Below, one piece after another: positions 38,623 through 62,799 of a stretch of 64,000 nt of DNA; the first letter of the stretch is position 1, and the number at the start of each line of letters is the position of its first letter. The position numbers were made by a program, and so were the translations under genes. This DNA comes from Entelurus aequoreus. Lineage: Eukaryota; Chordata; Actinopteri; Syngnathiformes; Syngnathidae. The DNA lies in assembly GCF_033978785.1 (NCBI RefSeq), contig NC_084743.1, positions 22,725,208-22,789,207 on the forward strand, in the 5' to 3' direction. The notes beneath the pieces are model-generated. The model was not told the DNA's origin. It searched no databases and was given only the letters and a program-made list of their open reading frames with translations.

Positions 38623-40062
38623 TACAAACCCCGTTTCCATATGAGTTGGGAAATTGTGTTAGATGTAAATATAAACGGAATACAATGATTTGCAAATAAT
38701 TTTCAACCCATATTCAGTTGAATGCACTACAAAGACAACATATTTGATGTTCAAACTCAAACTTATTTTTTTTTTTGCAAATAATAATTAACTTAGAATT
38801 TCATGGCTGCAACACGTGCCAAAGTAGTTGGGAAAGGGCATGTTCACCACTGTGTTACATGGTCCGGGGGTCTCCGTTGTGGTATTTTAGGCTTCATAAT
38901 GCGCCACACATTTTCAATGGGAGACAGGTCTGGACTACAGGCAGGCCAGTCTAGTACCCGCACTCTTTTACTATGAAGCCACGTTGATGTAACATGTGGC
39001 TTGGCATTGTCTTGCTGAAATAAGCAGGGGCGTCCATGGTAACGTTGCGTGGATGGCAACATATGTTGCTCCAAAACCTGTATGTACCTTTCAGCATTAA
39101 TGGCGCCTTCACAGATGTGTAAGTTACCCATGTCTTGGGCACTAATACACCCCCATACCATCACAGATGCTGGCTTTTCAACTTTGCGCCTATAACAATC
39201 CGGATGGTTCTTTTCCTCTTTGGTCCGGAGGACACAACGTCCACAGTTTCCAAAAACAATTTGAAATGTGGACTCGTCAGACCACAGAACACTTTTCCAC
39301 TTTGTATCAGTCCATCTTAGATGAGCTCAGGCCCAGCGAAGCCGACTGCGTTTCTGGGTGTTGTTGATAAACGGTTTTCGCCTTGCCTAGGATAATTTTA
39401 ACTTGCACTTACAGATGTAGCGACCAACTGTTGTTACTCACAGTGGGTTTCTGAAGTGTTCCTGAGCCCATGTGGTGATATCCTTTACACACTGATGTCG
39501 CTTGTTGATGCAGTACAGCCTGAGGGATCGAAGGTCACGGGCTTAGCTGCTTACGTGCAGTGATTTCTCCAGATTCTCTGAACCCTTTGATGATATTACG
39601 GACCGTAGATGGTGAATTCCCTAAATTCCTTGCAATAGCTGGTTGAGAAAGGTTTTTCTTAAACTGTTCAACAATTTGCTCACGCATTTGTTGACAAAGT
39701 GGTGACCCTCGCCCCATCCTTGTTTGTGAATGACTGAGCATTTCATGGAATCTACTTTTATACCCAATCATGGCACCCACCTGTTCCCAATTTGCCTGTT
39801 CACCTGTGGGATGTTCCAAATAAGTGTTTGATGAGCATTCCTCAACTTTATCAGTATTTATTGCCGCCTTTCCCAACTTCTTTGTCACGTGTTGCTGGCA
39901 TCAAATTCCAAAGTTAATGATTATTTGCGAAAAAAAAAAAAAAAGTTTATCAGTTTGAACATCAAATATGTTGTCTTTGTAGCATATTCAATTGAATATG
40001 GGTTGAAAATGATTTGCAAATCATTGTATTCCGTTTATATTTACATCTAACACAATTTCCCC
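38623..40062 (-). mobile_element. Tc1-like transposon, right end truncated
   Basis: The left terminal inverted repeat starts at 38625 after TA (caaaccccgtttccatatga) and matches the inverse sequence at 39955-40062. The right copy breaks off inside ...acacaatttccc, so about 20 bp of the end are lost. A long subterminal inverted repeat (aacatcaaatatgttgtctt type) is present on both sides. Confidence 0.88.
38844..39888 (-). pseudogene. Tc1-like transposase, broken by frameshifts
   Basis: Two conserved pieces on minus. The N-terminal piece (about 39535-39720) reads MGRGSPLCQQMREQIVEQFK and then AIARNLGNSPSTVRNIIKGF, a helix-turn-helix DNA-binding domain. The C-terminal piece (38844-39164) has VWGCIS, QQDNAKPH (catalytic Asp) and WPACSPDLSPIENVW (catalytic Glu) of the DDE nuclease. 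The middle is in other frames with stops. It is non-functional. Confidence 0.88.
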
Positions 40063-40269
40063 CACTTAGGCTATCCCTGCTCTGGACCCAGACTGGCTCT
40101 TATTCAAATCTATGAATACAAAATATCTATTTGACAAGACAAACAACACACAGATTAAAAAATAAACATACAAGATAACTTGAAAAATACAGATCTCATC
40201 GTAATGGTGTTGATCCGATACTGATACCACCCTTGGTATCGGCGCTATGTTATGCAGTGTTGATTAACA

Positions 40270-41580
40270 GCATAGATGTTGGTTTTTTTTTTGTTCTTTT
40301 TCTTGAAACCCGCCACTTCCCTTTTAAACAGGGGCCACGTAGTGTGTGTCATAAGATGTTCTGTCACACGCTTTAACATGAAAGGGAAACCACGCTTTCA
40401 ACACACACAAATGAGGAATAACAAATTTAAAAGTTGCATTTATCAAAGGTCATAAGTATTCCGATCCAACCATCAATTTTCCTCTGCTTATTTTTTTGAT
40501 AAATGATCATCCCTGAAGGGAAATTCTGTTTCCACTCAATAAGTAATTTAGTGCAAAAAATGCAAAAGTGTATACGCTTACAATTTATACATTATAGGTG
40601 TAATGAGCACAAATATTCAAATATTACCACGCGGCCCTTGGCTGACCACCAATGTTGAGGAAGTTAAGGACACGGGTGTTGACATGTGCCACACGTCATA
40701 TTTCCTGCAGCTGTTTCTCGCGTTTCGGTCTTACGAGACCTGATTTATGGCTCTTCGAGGGGATCTTAAAGAGTCGTTCCTTTCAAAGAGTCGTTCCAAA
40801 GACCGGTTCGTTATAACAGTGCGGTTAGTTGGGATTTGGAGAAAAGTGAATGCAAGTAAAAATAAACAACTAAAAAGATAAATACACGTAAAAAATAATA
40901 ATAGTTTTGACACACGTATATACACTATATCCTGGCAGTCGGTATCTTAATGACAGCAGACAGTTGTCAGATTCAAACACTGATGACATCTATTAAACAG
41001 ACAAGAAGCAAGGAATCATGCAGAGACAGAGTTCAATTTTGCTCAATGAGGAGAGACGTATTGGGCTGTACACTCAAGTTACAGTTCCAACCTACACCCT
41101 AAGGAACAGCCCACATGCTCCACTATCTATTCGGGAGGCACAATATATGATTATTCAGACATGGAAATGTGCTGACACTCGTGATATCGCCCTGTCTCTG
41201 CTTTGTCTGCGTCAAGGTACTCCATGTTCGCCCTTGGCAGTCAGCAGGACGGGTTTGGACACAAACACTGACACGAGACGACTCGCGATCCAAGGTTGCA
41301 AGTTGTCCCTTTGCACAGATGGAAAAGTACAACTTCAGCACAATTGATAATAACTATAGCAACGGCCTTTAAGCATAAGAGTTGTGTGAGAACTTATACA
41401 TAATTATTCCAACAACAGTAAGTGATGTTTTATTATGTTTGTTGGCTCTCATGAAGTCTGCAGTGAGTAATAATTAGTGCTGAGTAAAAAATTAAAAAGC
41501 AAACGCTGTGATGCGTTTTTTAAATGAATTGCACCGCGTATGCTTAATTTTTTTTTACAATATGTAAAAATGAACATTAT
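40270..41580. other. unassigned intergenic sequence with transposon scraps
   Basis: No supported exon. 40180-40260 has gatccgatactgataccacc, and 40730-40830 has repeats of aaagagtcgttcc. Both look like terminal regions of old DNA transposons. A longer frame at 41018-41347 shows no recognisable domain. Confidence 0.45.
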
Positions 41581-41583
41581 GTT

Positions 41584-41761
41584 ATATATATATATATATA
41601 TATATCCATCCATCCATTTTCTACCGCTTATTCCCTTCGAGGTCGCGGGGGCGCTGGAGCCTATCTCAGCTACAATCGGGCGGAAGGCGGGGTAAACCTT
41701 GGACAAGTCGCCACCTCATCGCAGGGCCAACACAGATAGACAACAATCACACTCACATTCA

Positions 41762-41765
<4 letters not shown>
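41584..41765. repeat. (AT)n plus dispersed fish repeat with ccatccatccattttctacc
   Basis: A short TA run (41584-41604) is followed by ccatccatccattttctacc, gtcgcgggggcgctggagcc and aagtcgccacctcatcgcag. This is a very common teleost repeat, probably a LINE-type tail. Confidence 0.8.

Positions 41766-41822
<57 letters not shown>
41766..41822. repeat. (AT)n microsatellite
   Basis: Uninterrupted TA run abutting the Tc1-derived MITE. Confidence 0.95.
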
Positions 41823-41825
<3 letters not shown>

Positions 41826-42352
41826 TACAGGCCAAAAGTTTGGACACACCTTCTCCTCATTCAATGCATTTTCTTTATTTTCATGACTATTTACATTGTA
41901 GATTGTCACTGAAGGCATCAAAACTATGAATGAACACATGTGGAGTTATGTACTTACCAAAAACCGGTGAAATAACTGAAAACATGTTTTATATTCTTGT
42001 TTCTTCAAAATAGCCACCCTTTGCTCTGATTACTGCCTTGCACACTCTTGGCATTCTCTCGATGAGCCTCATGCACACCTGTGAAGTGAAAACCATTTCA
42101 GGTGACTACCTCTTGAGGCTCATCGAGAGAATGCCAAGAGTGCGCGAAAAAGTAAACAGAGCAAAGGGTGGCTATTTTGAAGGAACTAGAATATAAAAAC
42201 AAGTTCAGTTATTTCACCTTTTTTTTTTGTTAAGTACTTAACTCCACATGTGTTTATAGTTTTGATGCCTTCAGTGACAATCTACAATGTAAATAGTCAT
42301 GAAAATAAAGAAAACACATTGAATTAGAAGGTGTGTCCAAACTATATACAGT
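41821..42352. mobile_element. Tc1-derived MITE with long inverted repeats
   Basis: The left arm has gccaaaagtttggacacacc and atagccaccctttgctctga. The right arm is its inverse (gcaaagggtggctattttga, aaggtgtgtccaaac). The arms are about 250 bp each, so the whole is nearly one hairpin. The transposase centre has been deleted. It sits in TA repeats, in keeping with TA target preference. Confidence 0.88.
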
Positions 42353-42382
42353 ATATATACAATATATATGTATATATATATT

Positions 42383-42492
42383 TATAAATGGCTTCCAAAC
42401 GAACGGCTCACACCTGGCAAATGGTTGTCATCGTTCATTTAAAAGAGCTATTCAAATGGCTCAATTCGTTCGCGAACATCACATCTCTAGTG
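42383..42492. mobile_element. fragment of hAT-like element end
   Basis: Contains aaaagagctattcaaatggc and cgttcgcgaacatcacatct, a terminal sequence frequent in fish hAT-like MITEs. The partner end may be the degraded stretch near 40690-40830. 42493-43200 beyond it holds no supported gene. Confidence 0.5.
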
Positions 42493-43631
42493 TTATATAC
42501 AACAGAGGTTTTGATACATTTTGATACAAATGGACCTGTGTGAAGTTGCCTCCCACCACGTCCAAAACTCCTCAAACTTGTTTCATTTGTTTGTGCTGCG
42601 AACATTGTTGGCCTAAATATCAGTTTTTATGTGAGACCAAAAATGTTTGCAGCACCAACGATTGGGACTGGTTTGGGGAGGTCTGGGGGTGGATGACATT
42701 ACCAGTCAGAAAATGTATTTTAGAAGAACTTGTACTAATAACGACACAAACGAACATTTCTGCAGCAATAAACTTTGCACAGGTTAAAAATGGCCAATAT
42801 AGGAAAGTAAATAAAAGGTAGGTAATTGATGAGCCTTTTGTATGCTTGTGTTTTGCTGCATTGTGTTGGGGACATTTAGGGGTGCAGATGTCTGTAGCTT
42901 CGTCACAATTTGATGCAGGTTTTTAAATGTATGCATTTTTTGTTACTTGTTTTACATGTGTTTAATTATATTTCTGGATTGTATATGTGGAAAAATACAA
43001 CAAATGGTTTAAAAGAATTAAAAATAAAGGTCAATATATGCAAAAATGTTATACAGGTAGGGATGGTGCACTTAGTACACCTGACACACATTGTGTTACT
43101 TATAGTCCAATGAAATGAGGCCATTTGATCAATATTTAGGTTAATTAATTTGCTTGTAATATTTGTCAGCAAATTATTCATACTATTGAAGAATCAGGCA
43201 AAAAAAACAAAAAACTCAAGCTGCTGCTGAATGTATTTAATTGGAAAACATCCAACATGCCAATCAGGTGATGGCACTAAATGAATTAATTTCAGTCAAT
43301 CTTATAAAACTTATGCTTCTCTCATTTCTAAAAGGCTTGACAAACTTGGGGGTTTAAACGAAATACGGATTCTACTGTGTGATGTGATTTACCGGCACCC
43401 CCGCTTTAAATTGTACCTTTTTCCAAGCAAGAAGAAATGGGGCAACATTGAAAGATGTGGAGGTGCTTGGTGCAACAAAGGATATGTAGAAAGGGCGAGG
43501 GGGTAGGGGGCACTTGTAGTGTGCAACACATTGCTTAAAATGGAACTTGAAGCACACACTTGGTTACGTGTCGACTTCCACGGGAAACAAAGGGTTATAG
43601 ACAAAACAAGCGTGGCACAACCTTTGTTTAA

Positions 43632-44130
43632 TTTATTCACTGAACTGTATCGCCCATCTTGAAGTGGTCCCGCTTCTCATGAAAGGTACAACCGCGGCAT
43701 GACAAAATGCGGGGGGGGGGGGGGGGAACTGCTTTGCCTTTTGTAAAAAAATCTCCAAGTATACATCAACGCTTCCACAGTCAATTCAGATTTGAAGTGA
43801 AAAAAAAAAGTTTTTTTCATCAGCACTCAGTCTTCTGCACTATAATTTTCACAAACTTAAGGCCCTTTTCCCCCCCACTAAAAAGCAGAAATATCCTGAT
43901 TTCAACGACAGCCGAGTTTTCTCCGCTTTGAAGTGAAGAGGAGAAAGTGCAGCGAGTGTTCAAGTAGGCGATTTTTGTAAATGGCACAGAAGTGACAAGT
44001 AGGGGCAGAGGACTGACACTTCCAAGTGATCTGGGACACGTCTTTGCACAGCTAATCTGCAACCTGCAGCTACTCTAACCTGACTGTGCCGGCCCATGTT
44101 GAGGTGGAGGAGGAGGAATCCAAGCCCCTT
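43632..44130 (-). other. candidate nabp1 3' UTR with polyadenylation signal
   Basis: Downstream of the nabp1 stop, the first clear AATAAA on minus is at 43632-43637, 494 bp from the stop. The interval holds an uninterrupted G run on plus at about 43709-43726 and no other recognisable gene. The true cleavage site could be further left. Confidence 0.4.
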
Positions 44131-55863
<11,733 letters not shown>

Positions 55864-56460
55864 TGTCTGTGCGGGTACCTTCTTTGACACTTGCACGGCT
55901 AGCTTTACGCTGCAGTTTGAAGCTACATTAGCAGGAAGACGTCTGTTATTAAGACAGTTCCACAAATGTCTCTACACGCAAGGACTGCTTTCCTAAATGG
56001 CGAAGTCATACGTAAATTAAAACGATATAAGTCAACTTGATAACGCTAATGTTGCTAATGCTAGTTTGCTGAATGAGTTACTGAGCTAGCTCGTCGTTAG
56101 CTTCTTTTCTTTCGTTTTCGCGTCGAGTCTTTTGGCATATTTTTACTTATGACTGAAGTCAATTATGGATTGTGTCAGTATATATTAATTAGGTGAACAA
56201 AAAAACGGAATTATATGATATTATTAGGATAGGTGTAAGTATTGAATCTAGCCCTGTAGTGAGCGGGAGTAAACATTAAAGGGTAAATAGCAGGCTGAAA
56301 ATTTAAAACTAACCTAGTGTTTTCTATTAAAGAGTATCCGACTGAAATGGACGGTAGTTATATATATTAAGTTAATAAAAACGAAAGTGAAGCGCTCTGC
56401 AAGTTTTAGTTGGCCGTTCTTTCAGCCATGCTTCAACTAGGAACTACGTCACTTCCGGCT
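55864..56460 (-). promoter_or_regulatory. nabp1 upstream region, candidate promoter
   Basis: The sequence upstream of the nabp1 ATG is only moderately GC-rich (55864-56000), with no clear TATA box. An ETS-type site (acttccggc) is at about 56450-56458, and a cgtcacttccgg context resembles housekeeping promoters. The call is based on position. Confidence 0.35.
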
Positions 56461-56950
56461 GCCAGTCATTTATACATGACGGCCTGTTCCACCTCTCCCG
56501 ACACACGGGGGGGTGTTTGGGTGGCGAAATGGTGTGTTCCTCGAACAGAAAGTTAATAAAGTTTTTGTTCCCTGTTTTTTTTTTAATTTTTATGTATTTA
56601 TTTATTCGTTTGATAGGGAAATTATAATACAGGTACTGAGAAAACAGACCCTTTTTTTGTTTTTTTTTGCCCCCCCCTCCAATAACAACCAAAAAAAAAT
56701 ACAACAAAAATTAAAAAATTACAGAAAAATAATTCAAAAAATAAAAATACCATCTCCCACCCCCCGGTCTACATTCCAGTCACAGTGGGTAGCAATGTAC
56801 TGCCTTCCTCTTCACCACAAGCAGATAGAGAATCACAATAACTGACTAAATGTCCTATAGTGTCTTTAATTTAGCTATGTAACTAAATTTGAATTATTTA
56901 TGGAACTTGTGTGAGCCCATGGCTTTACACTTTGTTACATATATATACAT
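56461..56950. other. unassigned A/T-rich stretch
   Basis: Poly-T/poly-A rich with no frame showing a recognisable domain; frames at 56444-56845 are low complexity. Confidence 0.5.
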
Positions 56951-56956
56951 TAAATT

Positions 56957-57430
56957 AGGGGTGTGGGAAAAAAATCGCGATTCTCACGTTGTGCGATTCA
57001 GAATCGATTCTCATTTAAAAAAAAATATATATATATATTTTTATTTTATTTATTTATTTTTTTCTCATAAGCTTGACAACACACCGTGCCCAATATTTTC
57101 CCAAAGATAAAATAAGTCATATTTTTGGTTCAGTTAATAGTTAAAACAAATTTGCATTATTGCAATCAGTTGATAAAACATTGTCCTTTACAATTATAAA
57201 AGCTTTTTACAAAAATCTACTACTCTGCTTGCGTGTCAGCAGACTGTGGTAGATCCTGCTGAAATCCTATGTATTGAATGAATAGAGAATCGTTTTGAAT
57301 CGGGAAAAAAAATCGTTTTTGAATCGAGAATCGTGTTGAATTGAAAAAAAAGATTGATTTTGAATCGAATCGTGACCCCAAGAATCAATATTGAATCGAA
57401 TCGTGGGACACCCAAAGATTTACAGCCCTA
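56957..57430. mobile_element. hAT-like MITE with aggggtgtgg/cagccct ends
   Basis: Begins aggggtgtgggaaaaaaatc with gcgattcagaatcgattctc. It ends with the roughly inverse cgaatcgtgggacacccaaa and gatttacagccct. The inside repeats tgaatcgagaatcg-type words. Confidence 0.7.
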
Positions 57431-57842
<412 letters not shown>

Positions 57843-57989
57843 ATTCTATTTTAGTTACTTTATCGAGTTTACGACCCCCTGGCGCTGTTTTGTACTGTTT
57901 TTGTACTGTTTCTGTACTTGTTTTGATTATTATTGTTTCTTTGCTTGTATGTAAATGTTAAAAAAGGTTTATAAAAAATAAATAAAAAA

Positions 57990-58660
57990 GTTAATTAAAT
58001 ATTAATTTAAATATAGTAGTAGTACAAACACTTATGTTAAATTTACATCACACTGGAGTTTTTGAAGAAAATAGTTTGTTTTTACCGCTGCTAGTCGCAG
58101 ATAGCAAAATACCGCAAATAAATAGAGAGAGATGTTATAGTACCAAGGTTAGTCTTTTACTTTGTTTTTTTTTAGATTGAACAACAAACATACATTTATA
58201 ATTCACACAAAAGTCAAGGCACTTTCAACACCAAGGAAATAAAACAAAAGCAAATACAGATAAAGTATTAAGTATTAATAAATAATAATAATACAAAATA
58301 TGAAAAAAACAAGACAAAAAGGGCTAACTAAATCACTTTAAATGTATTTAACAAATATATAAATTTAAGGGCTTTTGTACTCATAATCATTCTCCAAGAT
58401 TTGATTGATAATTGTAAACCATTAAGCCAATTAGAAAACGTAGGCCTTACTTTTATAAATCTACATTTATGTGGAAAGAATTTTGCCTGGAGCACAATAA
58501 TGTTGACAAACATTTATATGTTACAGTCGTTTGTAAAAAAAAACGCCACATTTGATCTGTTTTATAGAGAATGGGAACATATCCACACCCTCGTTTCTAT
58601 GATGTCCTCCCAAAAAGTGTAGTCTTTTAATTGTATACCTCAAATTGAAGCCCAGGAAAA
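57990..58660. other. unassigned AT-rich sequence
   Basis: 57862-57985 has a possible LINE-like 3' end (ctgttttgtactgtttttgt, then aaaaataaataaaa). The rest shows no supported gene up to the tRNA. Confidence 0.4.
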
Positions 58661-58664
58661 ATGA
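58658..58664 (-). terminator. oligo-T Pol III terminator of tRNA-Ser
   Basis: On minus, TCATTTTTCC directly follows the tRNA 3' end; the T run is on the transcript strand. Confidence 0.75.
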
Positions 58665-58746
58665 CGTCACGAACAGGATTCGAACCTGTGCGGGGAAACC
58701 CCATTGGATTTCGAGTCCAACGCCTTAACCTCTCGGCCACCGTGAC
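58665..58746 (-). tRNA. tRNA-Ser (anticodon CGA)
   Basis: 82-nt tRNA on minus reading UCG serine codons. The acceptor stem GTCACGG pairs with TCGTGAC (one G-U) followed by discriminator G. The D arm is GGCCGAGAGGTTAAGGC. The anticodon arm TTGGACTCGAAATCCAA gives anticodon CGA. The long class II variable arm TGGGGTTTCCCCGC is the serine hallmark. The T arm is CAGGTTCGAATCCTG with an intact B box. No intron is seen. A run of five T follows within a few bases of the 3' end, as for RNA polymerase III termination. All stems are intact and no SINE tail is attached, so this looks like a real gene. Confidence 0.93.
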
Positions 58747-58749
58747 AGC

Positions 58750-59360
58750 TGCCTATTACCTACATTCACATGCTATTTTAAACTATATTACAAAGTAACG
58801 CGACATTACGTTGTATATATTGTATGTACGCTACCTATCATTAAGTATCATACTTTAAATGAAGCAGAAATATCGTTATCAGTTTATCTGAACGCGTAGT
58901 GCTGACGTAATGCGACACAGGGGGGAGACAAACGCCATGAAAACGTGTGCTGCCGTGAAGTGACGTTCAAGAAAATCAGTCATCACACTACCTAACATAA
59001 AATACGAAATGACGCCTCGTTTGTAGACATAATTGACGTGATTCAGTCATTTTGCAACATTGCCTGTGCATACAAACCCGGCCCCTGACATAAACGCTCA
59101 GTCATGAATCTTAATTTAAATGTAAACTCATTAGGTCTTCATTCAAATCCACTCTTCAAAGTGCTGGCAACATAATTATTTAAAATATTACAGAGTGTGC
59201 CTTTAAGAGTATTTGCATAACAAATACATTACCTGGACTGGGTCGAACTAGGATCAGGGTCGAATAACAAAATATGAATGGACTGAGATAACGTTGAAAA
59301 CAGATGAATGCGTAGGCAAACACTTTAAACAACGTTGTGTAAAAAAAAAAAAAAAAAAGT
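58750..59360. other. unassigned sequence between tRNA and MITE
   Basis: No supported exon; only scattered CpG dinucleotides near 58895-58960 and an A run at 59341. Confidence 0.5.
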
Positions 59361-59710
59361 AACTTATTTTCGGACCATCGGGCGCACCGGATTATAAGGC
59401 GCACTGCCGATGAGCGGGTCTAGTCAGGTCTATTTTCATACAAAAGGCGCACCGGATTATAAGGCGCATTAAAGGGGTCATATTATGATTTTTTTTCTAA
59501 ATGTAAAACATTTCCTTGTTTACGTAACATGTAATGGTAGTTCTTTTGTCAAAATGTTGCATATATGTTTTACAGATCATCTTCAAGCCGCTTTCTGACA
59601 GTCGCTACCGGATGCGCCGTTTTGTGGGCTGTCTTATTTACGTGGCTCACCTTCGACAGTGTCTTCTCCCCGTCATCTTTGTTGTAGCGGTGTAGCGTGC
59701 AAGGACGGGA

Positions 59711-60046
59711 GTGGAAGAAGTGTCAAAAATTGAGCTAACTGTTTTTATGACTAAACATGTTCTACACCAAAAATCACTTCATATTCTTTACTGTTCCATA
59801 GTGTTACCCTATCTGAGTTATTGTGCAGAAATATGGGGAAATAACTACAAAAGTACACTTCATTCATTAAGGGTGTTACAAAAAAGATATAGAGAACATA
59901 GAAACCCTTTATTTATTGAATCAAAAATATTGAAATTACACGGCATAGTGAATTTGCAAACAGATACAATTATACACAAAGCAAACTATAACATGCTACC
60001 CAGGAATATACAACAATTCTTCTCAAAAAAAAGAGGAGAAATATAA
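59711..60046 (+). pseudogene. CR1/Rex-like LINE ORF2 C-terminal remnant
   Basis: The frame contains HVLHQKSLHILYCSIVLPYL, SYCAEIWGNNYKSTLHSLRV and LQKRYREHRNPLFIESKILK, the same family as 20783-21870. The first residues belong to the host MITE. The copy then continues in another frame (FSKKRGEI then stop; KCNLKHLYARTTLKTF), so it is frameshifted and inactive. Confidence 0.85.
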
Positions 60047-60572
60047 GCTTAGAGAAAAATGTAATTTAAAACATTTGTATGCACGTACAACACTTAAGAC
60101 CTTCAGTATATCAGTATGTGGAATTCAATTATGGAATGGATTAAGCAAAGAAATCAAACAATGTACTAATATGATCCACTTCAAGAAACTATTCAAACTT
60201 AAAGTGTTTACAAAGAACAAAGAAGAAGAACCATGATAAACATTCTGAATTTATTTCATCCAGACATTCATTGTCAAAATAATCTTAGTTATCTCACTAT
60301 ATGAAATATAACTTACTTCACCGAGTATTATTTATGTATTTATTTATTTTTATTGTGATTACTTATGGAGTATATTGTGAATAAATTGAGAACAGGAAGT
60401 GAACAAAAGTTTTAGCAACTGTTATGTAAAAGGGGTATGATTAAATAAGCTCTGCTTCTTCCTACTCCTTTTCGAACATGTTGAAAAGCGAAACTGGAAA
60501 TTGTGATGTATCATGTTGTATGCTTGCATGTTCGAAATAAACACAAACTCAAACTCAAACTCAAACTCAAAT
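59749..60572 (+). mobile_element. 5'-truncated CR1/Rex-like LINE inserted in the MITE
   Basis: Starts abruptly with taaacatgttctacaccaaa. It includes the ORF2 remnant, a 3' UTR (gcttgcatgttcgaaataaa) and an (ACTCAA)n tail at 60547-60572. MITE sequence resumes with attcagactttacttaaatc. Confidence 0.88.
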
Positions 60573-61529
60573 ACATTCAGACTTTACTTAAATCAATAAC
60601 GGGCAGGATCTCATCCGGAAACAACAACAAAGCCGGAAATATGTCCTGTGAAAAAACGTCCGACCGGAACTCTAATAACTAAAGTTCCGTGGGTGAATTA
60701 TGTAAACCCACCACACTATGGTAGTTTTAGCACTTCCATAGCAAGATATAAGTTAGAACTTTACGCTACTTTATATTAGAAATGGCAACAGCAGAGGGTG
60801 AATGTCCCATAAAAATAAAATAGCGAAAAAGAAGAAGCTTATCGACTCCGGTATCGGCACGGACTACAGTGGCAGACTTACGCAAATTTTCAGGACTTAT
60901 GGAGATCTCAAATACAAATCAGCAGGTACCAGAAGGTAAGAAACGTTGGTTTTGCATAATATTGTGAAACAAAACGCCAGATAATATGTCTGCTAATGGG
61001 TGCCATTGTGCGGTCCTTATACACACACCCTAGTAATACTTGCATCTCTGACTACGGTAGCCGGAATGTGCCGACAATCAATCAAGTCGTACTAAAACAT
61101 TTTGACAGATTTTTGAGTGCCGTGTGTAATGTTCTTTATTTTCAATGGAACATTTAACATTTTGGTGTTGTTTACTGGCGTCATATTGCAGTCTACACGT
61201 ATCCCTTATGTGTGACTACCATCTACTGGTCACACTTATCATTACACCATGGACCAAATAAAATTGCTTCGAGGTCGGTATGCACAGCCAGAATTATTCC
61301 GTACATTAGGCGCACCGGTTTTTGAGAAAATGAAAGGATTTTAAGTGCGCCTTATGGTCCGAAAAATACGGTAACTAAAATGACTTGTTTAGTGATGAAC
61401 CACGGACGTCAGGAACCTGGCTGCCCGTCATTGATCATCAATCAAAAAGATTGTACGCCACCCAAATATGTTTGTTGATTAAAATTCCCCGCCAATATGT
61501 GGGCACGGGATAAGAAGGAAGTATGAAGG

Positions 61530-61870
61530 ATAAAACATTGACTATTAAGAGTATGTGAACTATTCCTACCTTGTTTACTTCCCTGACGACCTCCTTAAAG
61601 TTTTGTAATCCATCAGAAATATCTAGACATTCATCCATTTTATATCGATGTACCTCAAGCAACTAAAGTGTGGTGAGTGTTTTGCATATTACCCATCAGG
61701 CTTATGTGTTAGTCCTGTATTGTCCACTGGGCGAAAAAACAACAACTCTCAAAATCTCTCATTTCATGTCTTAAAAATAAACTTGGGACAATCCGCGGGC
61801 TATAATTTCGGGACTCATCAATTAAGCAATTATTTGGCATACCACTAGATGGAGCCCGAGCGATACACGT
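61530..61870. repeat. local duplication, copy 1
   Basis: Shares ttttgtaatccatcagaaat, tatcgatgtacctcaagcaa, tttgcatattacccatcagg and ccactagatggagcccgag with 61943-62466. Copy 2 has about 180 bp of extra sequence in the middle (near 62115-62310). Confidence 0.88.
61570..61638 (-). CDS. candidate first coding exon of an unidentified gene
   Basis: On minus an ATG at 61638 opens 23 codons, MDECLDISDGLQNFKEVVRE then VNK, ending exactly at a donor AAG|GTAGGA in phase 0. A possible acceptor (cacactttag) lies about 30 bp upstream, so the exon may also hold 5' UTR. The peptide is not low complexity but I do not recognise it. Further exons would be to the left on minus, between here and the tRNA, where I found none. 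It could also be chance. Confidence 0.35.
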
Positions 61871-61942
61871 ACCTCAGTTTGACAAAATACTGCTTAAAAT
61901 CGTTCCGCCTCTGAGTGCGCACCAAATAAGATTGAAATATAA

Positions 61943-62466
61943 ATGATAAAACATTGAATATTAAGAGTATATGAACCATTCCTACCTTGTTTACTCACCT
62001 GATGACGGCCTTAAAGTTTTGTAATCCATCAGAAATATTTAGACATTCATTCATTTTCTATCGATGTACCTCAAGCAATTAAAGTGTGGTGAGGGTTTTG
62101 CATATTACCCATCAGGCCTATAGTAAGTGAGTTAAATGGGTGTATTTTTTAATTATGCATGGTACTATTAGACATTTTTTAACAATGTCCACATAGTTCA
62201 GTGGGAAAGTTGTGTTTTTGTATCACATGTGCATTCTCTGTTGGTTTTTGATTAATTAGACCAAGAGTTGGAAAGGTTGTCCCAATGAGTACGTATATGA
62301 TGAATTTGCATGAATTATTCTTGTATTATCCACTGGGTGAAAAAAGAACTCTCAAAATCACTCAATTTCATGTTTTAAAAATTAACCTGGGACAAGCCAC
62401 AGGTCCATAATTGGGGACTCAATAATTAAGCAATTATATAGCGTACCACTAGATGGAGCCCGAGTG
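61943..62466. repeat. local duplication, copy 2
   Basis: Diverged duplicate of 61530-61870 that begins at about ataaaacattgaatattaag and ends at ccactagatggagcccgagt just before the (AT)n tract. Confidence 0.88.
61986..62054 (-). pseudogene. broken duplicate of the micro-exon
   Basis: Equivalent frame MNECLNISDGLQNFKAVIR followed in frame by TGA where copy 1 has a Glu codon. A new donor-like CAG|GTGAGT (exon end 61999) covers the same spot, so a shortened splice form is possible. Confidence 0.35.

Positions 62467-62799
<333 letters not shown>

Larger units (their letters stand above)
59368..61372. mobile_element. TA-type MITE with ggcgcacc ends, copy 2, split by a LINE
   Basis: The left end tattttcggaccatcgggcg and gcaccggattataaggcgca matches the right end cgccttatggtccgaaaaat, tacggta. 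60670-60950 aligns closely with 52010-52280 of copy 1, including atggcaacagcagagg and the gtaccagaaggtaag donor-like end. The LINE at 59749-60572 interrupts it. Confidence 0.85.

Noticed and set aside
40731..41347. Several 60-110 residue frames between transposons
   Set aside because: No domains, no matching splice phases, overlapping on both strands.
43389..43640. 83-residue frame in the nabp1 3' region
   Set aside because: Lies in probable 3' UTR, no domain, no conserved start context.
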